Origin: an uncultured Ulvibacter sp.
Lineage (GTDB): Bacteria > Bacteroidota > Bacteroidia > Flavobacteriales > Flavobacteriaceae
Reading direction: 5' to 3'
DNA length: 64,000 nucleotides
NCBI GenBank assembly: GCA_943789105.1
Contig: CALSSW010000001.1
Location: forward strand, 682,001 to 746,000
Shown here piece after piece: positions 54,600 through 63,545 of the stretch. A program made the position numbers and the translations under genes. Each line of letters begins with the position of its first letter. The first letter of the stretch is position 1. Under the pieces are notes generated by a model. The model was not told the origin of the DNA. It saw nothing but the letters and a program-made list of their open reading frames with translations, and ran no database searches.

Positions 54600-55934
54600 A
54601 TGGCTGTCGTGAAAAAAGCTGCTTTTTATACCCTAGGCTGTAAGCTAAACTTTAGTGAAACTTCTACTATTTCTCGTGATTTCACAAAGGAGGGTTTCCA
54701 GCGAGTAGATTTCTCTGACCCTGCAGATGTATATGTGATTAATACCTGTAGTGTTACCCAAAATGCAGACAAACGATTTAAAAACATTGTAAAACAAGCT
54801 CAAAAAAGCAATCCCAACGCCTTTATTGCTGCCATTGGTTGTTATGCTCAGCTCCAACCCCAAGAGCTTGCTGATGTCAATGGAGTAGATTTGGTGTTAG
54901 GAGCCACAGAAAAATTTAACATCACATCTTATATTAACGATTTGTTTGCCAATCCAGACCGAAGTGCTTCTGGTGGTGCAGAGGTTCATTCTTGTGAGAT
55001 TGAAGATGCAGATTTTTATGTGGGTTCATACGCAATTGGAGACCGTACCCGGGCATTTTTAAAAGTGCAAGATGGCTGTGATTATAAATGTACCTATTGC
55101 ACCATACCCTTGGCTAGAGGTATCTCAAGGAGTGATACTCTAGAGAATGTTCTAAAGAATGCTGCTGAAATTTCTGCAAAGGGGATTAAGGAAATTGTAC
55201 TTACCGGAGTAAATATCGGAGATTATGGTAAGGGTGAGTTTGGAAATAAAAAACACGAGCATACTTTTTTCGAGCTATGCCAGGCACTAGATGAGGTTGC
55301 CGGTATTAAGCGCCTAAGAATATCATCTATAGAGCCTAATTTACTTACAAATCAAACCATTGATTTTGTGGCACAGTCTAAGACCTTTGTACCCCATTTT
55401 CATATACCCTTGCAAAGCGGGAGTGATACGCTTTTAAAGTTGATGCGTAGAAGGTATATGACAGATCTATATCTTGACCGTGTTGCCAGAATAAACAAAA
55501 CAATGCCTAATGCCTGTATTGGTGTGGATGTAATTGTTGGTTTCCCTGGAGAAACCCAAGAATTATTTCTAGAAACCTATAATTTTTTAAACCAATTGGA
55601 GGTTTCTTATCTTCATGTATTTACGTACTCAGAGAGAGAAAACACCACTGCTGCAATTATGGAAGGCGTAGTGCCTAAAAATATTCGTGCCAAGCGTAGT
55701 AAAATGTTGCGTGGTTTGTCTGTAAAAAAGAGACGTGCTTTTTACGAGTCACAGCTAGGTAATACCTTAACAGTGCTTTTTGAGGGTGAGAATAAGCAAG
55801 GATATATCCATGGTTTTACTCAAAACTATGTAAAGGTAAAGCACCCTTGGAACCCAGAGCTAGTTAATACTTTAAGAGAGGTGACTCTTCTTGAAATTGA
55901 TGAGGATGGAATGGTGAGGTTTGACTTTAACTGA
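54600..55934 (+). CDS. mtaB: tRNA t6A37 methylthiotransferase MtaB
   Basis: This radical-SAM enzyme adds a methylthio group to t6A at position 37 of tRNA. The 444-residue protein has an N-terminal MTTase domain with cysteines in TLGCKLN, NTCSVT and IGCYAQL. The radical-SAM cluster is CDYKCTYCTIP near residue 160, and a C-terminal TRAM domain follows. LGCKLNFSE at the start is typical of MtaB rather than MiaB. It is downstream of the GlmU-like gene by 59 bases. Confidence 0.94.
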   Translation: MAVVKKAAFYTLGCKLNFSETSTISRDFTKEGFQRVDFSDPADVYVINTCSVTQNADKRFKNIVKQAQKSNPNAFIAAIGCYAQLQPQELADVNGVDLVLGATEKFNITSYINDLFANPDRSASGGAEVHSCEIEDADFYVGSYAIGDRTRAFLKVQDGCDYKCTYCTIPLARGISRSDTLENVLKNAAEISAKGIKEIVLTGVNIGDYGKGEFGNKKHEHTFFELCQALDEVAGIKRLRISSIEPNLLTNQTIDFVAQSKTFVPHFHIPLQSGSDTLLKLMRRRYMTDLYLDRVARINKTMPNACIGVDVIVGFPGETQELFLETYNFLNQLEVSYLHVFTYSERENTTAAIMEGVVPKNIRAKRSKMLRGLSVKKRRAFYESQLGNTLTVLFEGENKQGYIHGFTQNYVKVKHPWNPELVNTLREVTLLEIDEDGMVRFDFN

Positions 55935-56019
55935 TTTAAACACACACTTCACTTAAATGACGTATATTGTTGTTTATTAATTAGTTAGGTTTAATTAAAA
56001 GTGCACTATTAGGTTTCTC

Positions 56020-56319
56020 TTATATGTTAATTCCAACGGGTAATAAATCTTTATACTTGCGTCTGTTTTTACGTAAAAACCCAACTACTTCTGGGCTTGT
56101 TGGCATCACGCTAATACCACGATCGCGTACTTCATCAAAAACAGCTTTGATGAAAATATCTCTGAAACCTTGGTCTTCTAGATCCTCGGGCATTTCATAT
56201 TTTGTTAAAAATATTTTACGGTCTTGTAGCGCATATTCTATACGCGCCATGTTATCTCCAATTTCAAGTTCAAACTGGCGTAAAAAGTCGTTATCGGTAA
56301 TTTCTACATCTTCTATCAT
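56020..56319 (-). CDS. Small GNAT-like N-acetyltransferase (COG2388 type)
   Basis: This 99-residue protein is of the compact GNAT family. RQFELEIGDNMARIEYALQD is followed by KIFLTKYEMPEDLEDQG and a C-terminal GISVMPTSPEVVGFLRKNRR. The fold is that of COG2388 proteins, which bind acetyl-CoA; the substrate is unknown. It lies 34 bases downstream of the pirin gene on the same strand. Confidence 0.77.
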   Translation of the reverse strand: MIEDVEITDNDFLRQFELEIGDNMARIEYALQDRKIFLTKYEMPEDLEDQGFRDIFIKAVFDEVRDRGISVMPTSPEVVGFLRKNRRKYKDLLPVGINI

Positions 56320-56353
56320 AACTTTATTGGTTTAATGTTATTTACTTTTTGAA

Positions 56354-57070
56354 TTAAATCATTGGTACCTCAACCATAAGGACCTTGCTATTTTTTGTAA
56401 TACTTATGTCAACACTTTGTGTGTTCCAGAGTCCTATTGCATCTCTATGTTGTAATGTTTGATCTGCAACCGCTATAGACCCTTCTATAACCATGATATA
56501 AACGCCGTTTTGGCTTTGTTGCATACTGTAGTTTGTATGGGTTTCATTACTAAAATTTCCTATACTTATGTATGCTTGTTGGTGTATCCAAATATCATCC
56601 TTTAAGGCCTCTTGCTTTGGCTTAACGATGGTTGTAAAAGTATTATTTGTAAGTAAGGGTGCAATTTTCTTTTGCTCATATCTAGGGGTTACATCTTGCC
56701 TTTGAGAATGAATCCAGAGCTGAAAGAGTGTTAGCTTATTTTGAGAGCTTGCATTTACCTCACTGTGCTCAATACCGCTTCCTGCACTCATTACCTGAAT
56801 ATCTCCAGCCGCAACAATGCCTTTATTACCCATAGAGTCTTCATGCTTTAAAGCCCCAGATTGTGGGATGGTGATGATCTCCATGTTTTTGTGGGAGTGT
56901 TTTCCAAAACCCATTGCTGGGGCAATGGTATCATCATTAAGAACCCTAAGGGCTCCAAAACTCATTTTGTCTGGATTGTAATAATTACCGAAACTAAACG
57001 AGTATTTGGCATCTAGCCAACCAAAACTTACAAGGCCTCTCTCCTGGGCAGGGTGTAAAACTTTGTTCAT
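56354..57070 (-). CDS. Pirin family bicupin protein
   Basis: This 238-residue cupin protein has the pirin signature GFGKHSHKNMEIITIPQSG near residue 54 and SGIEHSEVNAS near 96, with the His/Glu metal ligands. Some pirins are quercetin dioxygenases or regulators; the role here is unknown. The start is ATG at 57070. It is divergent from the hydrolase gene. Confidence 0.9.
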   Translation of the reverse strand: MNKVLHPAQERGLVSFGWLDAKYSFSFGNYYNPDKMSFGALRVLNDDTIAPAMGFGKHSHKNMEIITIPQSGALKHEDSMGNKGIVAAGDIQVMSAGSGIEHSEVNASSQNKLTLFQLWIHSQRQDVTPRYEQKKIAPLLTNNTFTTIVKPKQEALKDDIWIHQQAYISIGNFSNETHTNYSMQQSQNGVYIMVIEGSIAVADQTLQHRDAIGLWNTQSVDISITKNSKVLMVEVPMI

Positions 57071-57158
57071 TAGTTTATCTCGAATATTATATTGGCATAT
57101 TATTATTTGTAAATTTACGAATAATCTATGTGTTTAGCTTACTTTGTGTCGGAAAGCA

Positions 57159-57824
57159 ATGAATAACAAAAAAACCCATATTTATTTTGTGCCAGGATTG
57201 GCGGCAGATAAGGAAATATTTGAAAATATAAAGCTTTCAGAGACAACCTATACCCTTCATGTAATCTCTTGGCTTATACCCTCCAAGAAAGAAACTATAG
57301 CACAGTATGCTATTCGTATGGCAGCTTTTGTGACAGAGAAAAACGCAGTACTTGTTGGTGTTTCTTTTGGCGGTGTGGTTGCACAAGAAATGAGTTCTTA
57401 TTTAAAGCTAAAAAAACTCATTATTATTTCAAGCATCAAAACAAAGTTTGAATTGCCTACAAAATTTAAAATAGCAAAAAATTTAAAATTTTATAAATTA
57501 ATACCAACACGATTATTACTTACATCTAAAAATTACTCTCGATTTGCTTTTGGACCAATCTCTAGAAAAAGATTAAAACTGTATCAAGATTATTTACCTA
57601 TTCGAGACAAGCGGTATTTAGACTGGGCAATAAAAAACATGATCTGCTGGAATCAAGATAAACCCCTAACAGGAGTGTATCATATACATGGAGACAATGA
57701 TTTGGTGTTTCCAATAAAAAATATTGATAATGTAATTACTGTTGCGGGCGGCTCTCATATTATGTTGCTGACCAAAGGCCCCCAAGTGAGCCGTAAAATT
57801 GTTGATATTATCTCCTATAAGTAG
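57159..57824 (+). CDS. Alpha/beta hydrolase
   Basis: This 221-residue protein uses the ATG at 57159, which is preceded by GGAAAG; an in-frame TTG at 57144 is less likely. The start is MNNKKTHIYFVPGLAAD. The nucleophile elbow is GVSFGGVV (about 67-74), with an acid candidate in HGDNDLVFP and the His in GGSHIMLL near the C-terminus. The catalytic triad looks complete. Substrate is unknown. Confidence 0.85.
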   Translation: MNNKKTHIYFVPGLAADKEIFENIKLSETTYTLHVISWLIPSKKETIAQYAIRMAAFVTEKNAVLVGVSFGGVVAQEMSSYLKLKKLIIISSIKTKFELPTKFKIAKNLKFYKLIPTRLLLTSKNYSRFAFGPISRKRLKLYQDYLPIRDKRYLDWAIKNMICWNQDKPLTGVYHIHGDNDLVFPIKNIDNVITVAGGSHIMLLTKGPQVSRKIVDIISYK

Positions 57825-57883
57825 TTTGGTTTGTTTTTATTCTAGTGGCTATATTGAGTATTTTTATAAAAAATAGTTACAAC

Positions 57884-58831
57884 ATGCATTTACTTTCAAA
57901 AATTGGTTTGGCTGCGATTGCAGTTTTTATTAGTGGGCTTTTCATTCAGGCTATTCAATCTCCTGTAAGTGTCGGTAAGACTCTAAATACCTCTGCAACT
58001 AAGGAGAAGCAAACCCCTCAAACCCTTCGTATAGAGGCCCTAGAGCTCCCCAGTGTTATGTCCTTTGCAGGAGAGCGTGTGCCTTTGCAAGATACCGATG
58101 TAAGAGAGCGCCTGGATAGAGAAATTCATATCAATACCTATTGGCATTCTAATATGCTGCTTATGATAAAGAAGGCCAATCGGTTTTTCTCAGAGATAGA
58201 GCCTCTTTTAAAGAAATACAATCTCCCTGATGATTTTAAATACCTAGCAGTGGCAGAGAGTGGTTTAGACAATGTTAGATCAAGTAAAGGGGCTTCTGGT
58301 TTTTGGCAATTTATGAAAGCAACTGGAAAAGAGTATGGTCTAGAGATAAATAGCTACGTAGATGAACGTTATAATCTAGAATTAGCCACTAAAGTTGCGG
58401 CACAATACCTTATTAATTCTAAAGAGTTGTTTGGCAGCTGGACAAATGCTGCTGCGGCATACAATGCCGGAAATGCCGGAATTACCAAGCAGATGAAGCG
58501 TCAAGATGCTACTAATTATTACAGTTTATTATTAAATAGTGAAACGGGCAGGTATGTTTTTAGAATTCTTGCCTTTAAAGAAATTTTAAGCAATCCAGAG
58601 AAATATGGTTTTTATGTAGATCAAGATGATCTTTACCAGGCCATACCTACAAAAACTATTATTGTAGATACTCCAGTTCAAGATTTTTCAAAATTTGCAA
58701 AGCAGCAGGGTATTAATTACAAGATTTTAAAAATCCATAATCCTTGGCTAAGAGACACCTATTTAAAAAATGCATCTGGAAAAGCGTACAGTATAAAAAT
58801 ACCGGAGCCTGGGTATTATGATCTAGAGTAG
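57884..58831 (+). CDS. Lytic murein transglycosylase (MltD-like, no LysM)
   Basis: This envelope enzyme cuts peptidoglycan to 1,6-anhydro ends. From the ATG at 57884 the 315-residue protein has a signal peptide (about 1-24) and an SLT domain with catalytic Glu in AVAESGLDN (Glu125). GASGFWQFMKATGKEYGL and AAAYNAGNAG follow. No LysM repeats are present, unlike E. coli MltD. A GTG at 57845 is possible but gives a worse signal peptide. Confidence 0.9.
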   Translation: MHLLSKIGLAAIAVFISGLFIQAIQSPVSVGKTLNTSATKEKQTPQTLRIEALELPSVMSFAGERVPLQDTDVRERLDREIHINTYWHSNMLLMIKKANRFFSEIEPLLKKYNLPDDFKYLAVAESGLDNVRSSKGASGFWQFMKATGKEYGLEINSYVDERYNLELATKVAAQYLINSKELFGSWTNAAAAYNAGNAGITKQMKRQDATNYYSLLLNSETGRYVFRILAFKEILSNPEKYGFYVDQDDLYQAIPTKTIIVDTPVQDFSKFAKQQGINYKILKIHNPWLRDTYLKNASGKAYSIKIPEPGYYDLE

Positions 58832-58869
58832 TTGTTTTTTGGGATTATGACTGGGCTTTTAAAAAGGTG

Positions 58870-59442
58870 CTAGCGTCTTGCTCCACCACGGCCAGATCTT
58901 CCACCTCCAAATTGTTGCTTTGGTTGCCCAGCGCGCTTCATTTGATCTTTCATCATTTTTATTTGATCTCCCATCATGTTTTGCTTGTCCAGCTTTTTTG
59001 CTTCAGAAAGGAGTATTTCAGCTTCACGTTTTCTGTTTTTTGACATAGCAATACCTGCTAGGTTTAACTTGGTCATTGCCATATCTGTATCCATAGACAA
59101 ACCAAGAGCTACTGCTTTTTTAAAATATTTTTCGGCTTCATTTATGTTGGTTTGTGAGAGCATGAGTCCGTTCAGATAGTTATAATACCCTTGTTGTTTT
59201 GTGACAAGTGATGCTTCTGGATTTTTAATTTTATCCAACCATTTTTTTGCACCAGGAAAATCTTGTTTACGTAATCTAAGAAAGGACAAAAGAATGATTT
59301 CGTTTTTGAAATATAAAAATACAAAGATTGATGCCAGAAGTATAAACATAATTCCGTTTCCTATGTAAGATTCTATAAATTGCCAAACAGCTGTACTTAT
59401 AAGGAGTGCTGTTATAATTAGTTTTAAATTTTTATGGAACAT
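58870..59442 (-). CDS. TPR membrane protein with Arg-Gly-rich tail
   Basis: This 190-residue protein has two N-terminal membrane segments (about 8-24 and 30-52) and a TPR-type helical region (about 78-155, including EAEKYFKKAVALGLSM). The tail reads QFGGGRSGRGGARR. The RG-rich tail suggests RNA or acidic surface binding, which is inference. A -7 box lies 22 bases upstream, and it is divergent from rpmH. Confidence 0.77.
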   Translation of the reverse strand: MFHKNLKLIITALLISTAVWQFIESYIGNGIMFILLASIFVFLYFKNEIILLSFLRLRKQDFPGAKKWLDKIKNPEASLVTKQQGYYNYLNGLMLSQTNINEAEKYFKKAVALGLSMDTDMAMTKLNLAGIAMSKNRKREAEILLSEAKKLDKQNMMGDQIKMMKDQMKRAGQPKQQFGGGRSGRGGARR

Positions 59443-59464
59443 ATAACCTTTGTTTTAAGGACTA

Positions 59465-59472
59465 CAAAGGTA
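59465..59472 (-). promoter_or_regulatory. Promoter -7 box of the TPR membrane protein gene
   Basis: The minus-strand sequence TACCTTTG is a perfect match 22 bases before the ATG at 59442. Confidence 0.55.
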
Positions 59473-59506
59473 CTAAAAACAATTAAAAATATTTCACATT
59501 TTGATG

Positions 59507-59536
59507 TTTGACGTTTAAAAAAAGATTGTATCTTTG
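59507..59536 (+). promoter_or_regulatory. Promoter of rpmH with -33 and -7 elements
   Basis: TTTG at 59507-59510 and TATCTTTG at 59529-59536 are both perfect, with an 18-base spacer. This is the best-matching promoter in the window. The predicted leader before the ATG at 59610 is about 65 bases. Confidence 0.78.
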
Positions 59537-59609
59537 CAGCCGCATACAAAGTATATATTGTTGTGTGCACAAGTTAATAAGGATTTCAAGACGATTAATA
59601 TAATATACC

Positions 59610-59771
59610 ATGAGTAAAAGAACATTTCAGCCATCAAAAAGAAAGAGAAGAAACAAGCACGGTTTTAGAGAGCGTATGGCATCTGTAAGCGGTAGAAAAG
59701 TATTAGCTTCTCGTAGAGCAAAAGGAAGAAAGAAAATTTCTGTTTCTTCAGAGACTCGTCATAAAAAATAA
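59610..59771 (+). CDS. rpmH: 50S ribosomal protein L34
   Basis: This short gene encodes 53 residues beginning [19 protein letters not shown], then [21 protein letters not shown], the universal L34 sequence. A strong promoter lies upstream and a terminator directly after. Its usual neighbours rnpA and dnaA are not beside it. Confidence 0.96.
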   Translation: MSKRTFQPSKRKRRNKHGFRERMASVSGRKVLASRRAKGRKKISVSSETRHKK

Positions 59772-59790
59772 ATGTTGATAAGTAATAAAT

Positions 59791-59827
59791 AAAAGGTGTT
59801 GTTTTTATAAGCAACACCTTTTTTTTA
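59791..59827 (+). terminator. Rho-independent terminator of rpmH
   Basis: AAAAGGTGTTG (59791-59801) pairs with CAACACCTTTT (59812-59822), followed by T residues. Confidence 0.88.
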
Positions 59828-59842
59828 TACCCCATTGAATCG

Positions 59843-59850
59843 TAATTTTG
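59843..59850 (+). promoter_or_regulatory. Promoter -7 box of carB
   Basis: TAATTTTG is a perfect match 24 bases before the carB ATG, just after the rpmH terminator. Confidence 0.52.
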
Positions 59851-59874
59851 AAACAGTAAAAAAATTTTGTTATC

Positions 59875-62727
59875 ATGCCAAAAAACAATACACTTAAATC
59901 TATTTTAATCATTGGATCTGGCCCAATTATTATTGGACAAGCCTGTGAGTTTGATTACTCTGGATCTCAAGCCCTTAGATCTCTTAGAGAGGATGGAATT
60001 GAAACCATTTTAATAAACTCAAATCCTGCTACAATCATGACAGACCCTGTTATGGCAGATCATGTGTACTTGTTACCTCTTACTACAAAATCAATTGTTC
60101 AGATTTTAAAAGAGCACCCCCAGATTGATGCTGTACTTCCTACCATGGGTGGGCAAACAGCTTTAAATTTGGCTATAGAGGCAGACGAAAAAGGTATTTG
60201 GAGTGATTTTGGTGTGGAGATCATTGGTGTAGATATTGATGCTATCAATATCACTGAAGATAGAGAGAAGTTTAGAGTTTTAATGGACCAAATTGGTGTT
60301 GGCATGGCACCTCAAGCAACAGCAACCTCATACCTTGAGGGAAAAGAAATTGCACAAGAGTTTGGTTTTCCACTTGTAATTAGAGCTTCATACACCTTGG
60401 GTGGAGCTGGAGCTTCTATTGTGTATAAAGAAGAAGATTTTGATGAGTTGTTACGCCACGGTTTAGAAGTATCTCCAATACATGAGGTAATGATAGACAA
60501 GGCCATGATGGGTTGGAAAGAATATGAGCTAGAATTATTACGAGATAGAAATGACAACGTTGTTATTATTTGTGCTATAGAAAACATGGACCCCATGGGG
60601 ATTCATACCGGAGATTCTATTACCGTTGCACCAGCAATGACTTTGAGTGATAAAACCTACCAAAGAATGCGAGATATGGCTATACATATGATGCGAAGTA
60701 TTGGTGACTTTGCAGGTGGATGTAATGTGCAGTTTGCTGTAAGTCCAGATGATAAAGAAGAAATTATTGCCATAGAAATTAACCCTCGTGTTTCTAGATC
60801 TTCTGCTTTGGCTTCAAAAGCAACTGGATATCCAATTGCTAAAATAGCCTCAAAGCTTGCCATTGGATATCATCTTGATGAGCTGGATAATCAAATAACA
60901 AAATCTACCTCTGCACTTTTTGAGCCGACGCTAGATTATGTGATTGTAAAAATACCTCGTTGGAATTTCGATAAATTTGAAGGAAGTGATAGAACTCTTG
61001 GCTTGCAAATGAAATCTGTAGGAGAAGTAATGGGGATTGGCCGTAGCTTTCAAGAAGCCCTTCATAAGGCAACTCAGTCACTAGAGATTAAAAGAAATGG
61101 CCTGGGTGCAGATGGGAAAAGCTACAAAGACTATGAGCAAATACTCGACAAATTAAAAAATGCAAGTTGGGATCGTGTATTTGTTATTTATGATGCTATT
61201 CAGTTAGGAATACCCCTAAGCCGGATACATGAGATTACAAAAATTGACATGTGGTTTTTAAAACAGTATGAAGAGCTGTACCTTTTAGAAAAAGAAATTT
61301 CAAGTTTCACGCTAGATTCCCTGCCAAGAGAACTTCTGCTGGAAGCAAAACAAAAAGGCTATGGAGATAGACAAATAGCTCACATGCTAAAATGTTTAGA
61401 AAGTCAAGTATACACTAAGCGTGAAGAGTTAAATATCCAACGTGTTTATAAACTCGTGGACACCTGCGCTGCAGAGTTTAAAGCACAAACTCCTTATTAT
61501 TATTCTACTTTCGAGAATAGTATAGAACTTCCTGATGGAAGCACCTATGTTGAAAATGATAGTATTGTTACAGATAAAAAGAAAATTATAGTACTAGGTT
61601 CTGGGCCAAATAGAATTGGTCAAGGAATTGAGTTTGATTACTGTTGTGTTCACGGAATTTTAGCAGCCTCTGAGATTGGCTATGAAACCATCATGATAAA
61701 CTGTAATCCAGAAACTGTTTCTACAGATTTTGATGTTGCAGATAAATTGTACTTCGAGCCTGTTTTTTGGGAACATATTTATGATATCATTCGTCATGAA
61801 AAGCCAGAGGGTGTTATTGTGCAACTTGGTGGGCAGACTGCCTTAAAATTGGCAGAAAAGCTGGAGCGATACGGTGTTAAAATTCTTGGAACAAGCTTCC
61901 AGGCACTAGATTTAGCAGAAGACAGAGGAAGTTTCTCAACTATATTAAAAGATTTGGGAATTCCTTATCCAGAGTTTGGTGTAGCAGAAACCACAGATGA
62001 AGCCCTTGCCCTTGCAGATCAACTAGATTTCCCACTTTTAATTAGACCTTCATACGTACTAGGAGGTCAGGGAATGAAAATTGTTATCAATAAACAAGAA
62101 TTAGAAGAACACGTAGTAGATTTACTGCGTAAGATACCTAACAACAAACTTCTTTTAGACCATTACCTAGATGGAGCAATAGAGGCAGAGGCAGATGCAA
62201 TTTGTGATGGAGAAGATGTATACATTATTGGTATGATGGAGCACATAGAGCCTTGTGGTATTCATTCCGGAGATTCTAATGCAACACTACCTCCTTTTGA
62301 TTTGAGCGAGGTTGTCATGCAACAAATTAAAGATCACACGGTAAAAATTGCCAAAGCGCTTAATACAGTAGGATTAATAAACATACAATTTGCAGTTAAA
62401 GATGATGTTGTGTATATCATTGAAGCCAATCCAAGAGCCTCTAGGACCGTTCCTTTTATAGCCAAGGCCTATGGAGAACCCTATGTTAATTATGCAACCA
62501 AAGTAATGCTAGGACATAGCAAGGTAAAAGACTTTGATTTTAAACCTTCTCTAAATGGATATGCTATCAAACAGCCAGTATTTAGTTTTAATAAATTCCC
62601 TAATGTAAACAAGCAACTAGGACCAGAGATGAAAAGTACAGGAGAGAGTATCTTGTTTATTGACAATCTAGAAGATGATCAGTTTTATGATTTGTATTCT
62701 AGAAGGAAAATGTATTTAAGTAAATAA
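59875..62727 (+). CDS. carB: Carbamoyl phosphate synthase large subunit
   Basis: This subunit makes carbamoyl phosphate for pyrimidine and arginine synthesis. Both ATP-grasp halves are present: IIGSGPIIIGQACEFDYSG near the start and VLGSGPNRIGQGIEFDYC near 576. The protein ends at 950 residues, directly after the second synthetase half (QLGPEMKSTGESILF). It therefore lacks the C-terminal MGS-like allosteric domain of about 130 residues found in E. coli CarB. The glutaminase subunit gene carA is not in the window. Confidence 0.95.
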   Translation: MPKNNTLKSILIIGSGPIIIGQACEFDYSGSQALRSLREDGIETILINSNPATIMTDPVMADHVYLLPLTTKSIVQILKEHPQIDAVLPTMGGQTALNLAIEADEKGIWSDFGVEIIGVDIDAINITEDREKFRVLMDQIGVGMAPQATATSYLEGKEIAQEFGFPLVIRASYTLGGAGASIVYKEEDFDELLRHGLEVSPIHEVMIDKAMMGWKEYELELLRDRNDNVVIICAIENMDPMGIHTGDSITVAPAMTLSDKTYQRMRDMAIHMMRSIGDFAGGCNVQFAVSPDDKEEIIAIEINPRVSRSSALASKATGYPIAKIASKLAIGYHLDELDNQITKSTSALFEPTLDYVIVKIPRWNFDKFEGSDRTLGLQMKSVGEVMGIGRSFQEALHKATQSLEIKRNGLGADGKSYKDYEQILDKLKNASWDRVFVIYDAIQLGIPLSRIHEITKIDMWFLKQYEELYLLEKEISSFTLDSLPRELLLEAKQKGYGDRQIAHMLKCLESQVYTKREELNIQRVYKLVDTCAAEFKAQTPYYYSTFENSIELPDGSTYVENDSIVTDKKKIIVLGSGPNRIGQGIEFDYCCVHGILAASEIGYETIMINCNPETVSTDFDVADKLYFEPVFWEHIYDIIRHEKPEGVIVQLGGQTALKLAEKLERYGVKILGTSFQALDLAEDRGSFSTILKDLGIPYPEFGVAETTDEALALADQLDFPLLIRPSYVLGGQGMKIVINKQELEEHVVDLLRKIPNNKLLLDHYLDGAIEAEADAICDGEDVYIIGMMEHIEPCGIHSGDSNATLPPFDLSEVVMQQIKDHTVKIAKALNTVGLINIQFAVKDDVVYIIEANPRASRTVPFIAKAYGEPYVNYATKVMLGHSKVKDFDFKPSLNGYAIKQPVFSFNKFPNVNKQLGPEMKSTGESILFIDNLEDDQFYDLYSRRKMYLSK

Positions 62728-62822
62728 AACTAAAAAAAGTAAGAATTTAATTGGGTTTGTTTCAATAAAATTAGTACAATTAATTTAAATTTAATAAATT
62801 CACACAACAAAAAATATACACC

Positions 62823-63410
62823 ATGAAACAATTTTTATCTACTTTATTTATGCTTTCAGTTATTTTTGCTTCAGGGCAACAAACCTTTGAAGTTGATTGG
62901 GATCAGTCAACAACTGAAGCAGATGCTACTTTTACTATTGAAACTGGAGATACGATTATCTGGACATGGGCCAATCAATCTCCTCATGATGTTGTTGCTT
63001 CTCCAGGAGAAACAGATGCGCCGGGAGATTTTGGAAGTGAAATCATTATTGGTACTGGGCAAACCTACCAATATACTTTTACTGTAGAGGCTGTGATTGA
63101 CTATTTGTGTTCGGTTCACCCAACAAGTATGTTAGGGACCATTACAATAGAAGAGGCTCTTTCTACACAAGATAAATTTGAGGAAAATATTACTTTTTTC
63201 CCAAATCCAGTAACTGATAATGTACGTATAAGATCTCTATTCCAATTTGATACATACCGTATTTTTGACATTAATGGAAAACAGGTTTCTGAAGGGGTTG
63301 GTAATGGAACTTATACTGATGCAAACCTTTCTCATTTAAAAACGGGTACATACTTTGTTAAGGTTGTTGATGGAGCTTTGGAAGCGACCCTTCGTTTGTT
63401 GAAAAAGTAA
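62823..63410 (+). CDS. Secreted plastocyanin-like copper protein with T9SS sorting tail
   Basis: This 195-residue protein has a signal peptide (about 1-18). The cupredoxin domain carries a complete type 1 copper site: His55 in SPHDV, Cys96 and His99 in YLCSVHP, and Met103. From about residue 122 (FFPNPVTDNVRI) to the end (GTYFVKVV...LLKK) lies a type A T9SS sorting domain. The protein should be exported and anchored or released as an electron carrier; its partner is unknown. Confidence 0.9.
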   Translation: MKQFLSTLFMLSVIFASGQQTFEVDWDQSTTEADATFTIETGDTIIWTWANQSPHDVVASPGETDAPGDFGSEIIIGTGQTYQYTFTVEAVIDYLCSVHPTSMLGTITIEEALSTQDKFEENITFFPNPVTDNVRIRSLFQFDTYRIFDINGKQVSEGVGNGTYTDANLSHLKTGTYFVKVVDGALEATLRLLKK

Positions 63411-63434
63411 ATCACACACACCAATATAAACTTA

Positions 63435-63465
63435 AAAAACACCTTCTATTTAGAAGGTGTTTTTT
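63435..63465 (+). terminator. Rho-independent terminator of the copper protein gene
   Basis: AAAAACACCTTCTA (63435-63448) pairs with TAGAAGGTGTTTTT (63451-63464) around a very tight turn, ending in T residues. Confidence 0.85.
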
Positions 63466-63545
63466 AATTACAGGTCTTTTGTTTCTAGTTATAAATAGTA
63501 CTAAAACATTTAGTAAAGATGCTACATCTTGTTATTGCAAGTGTA

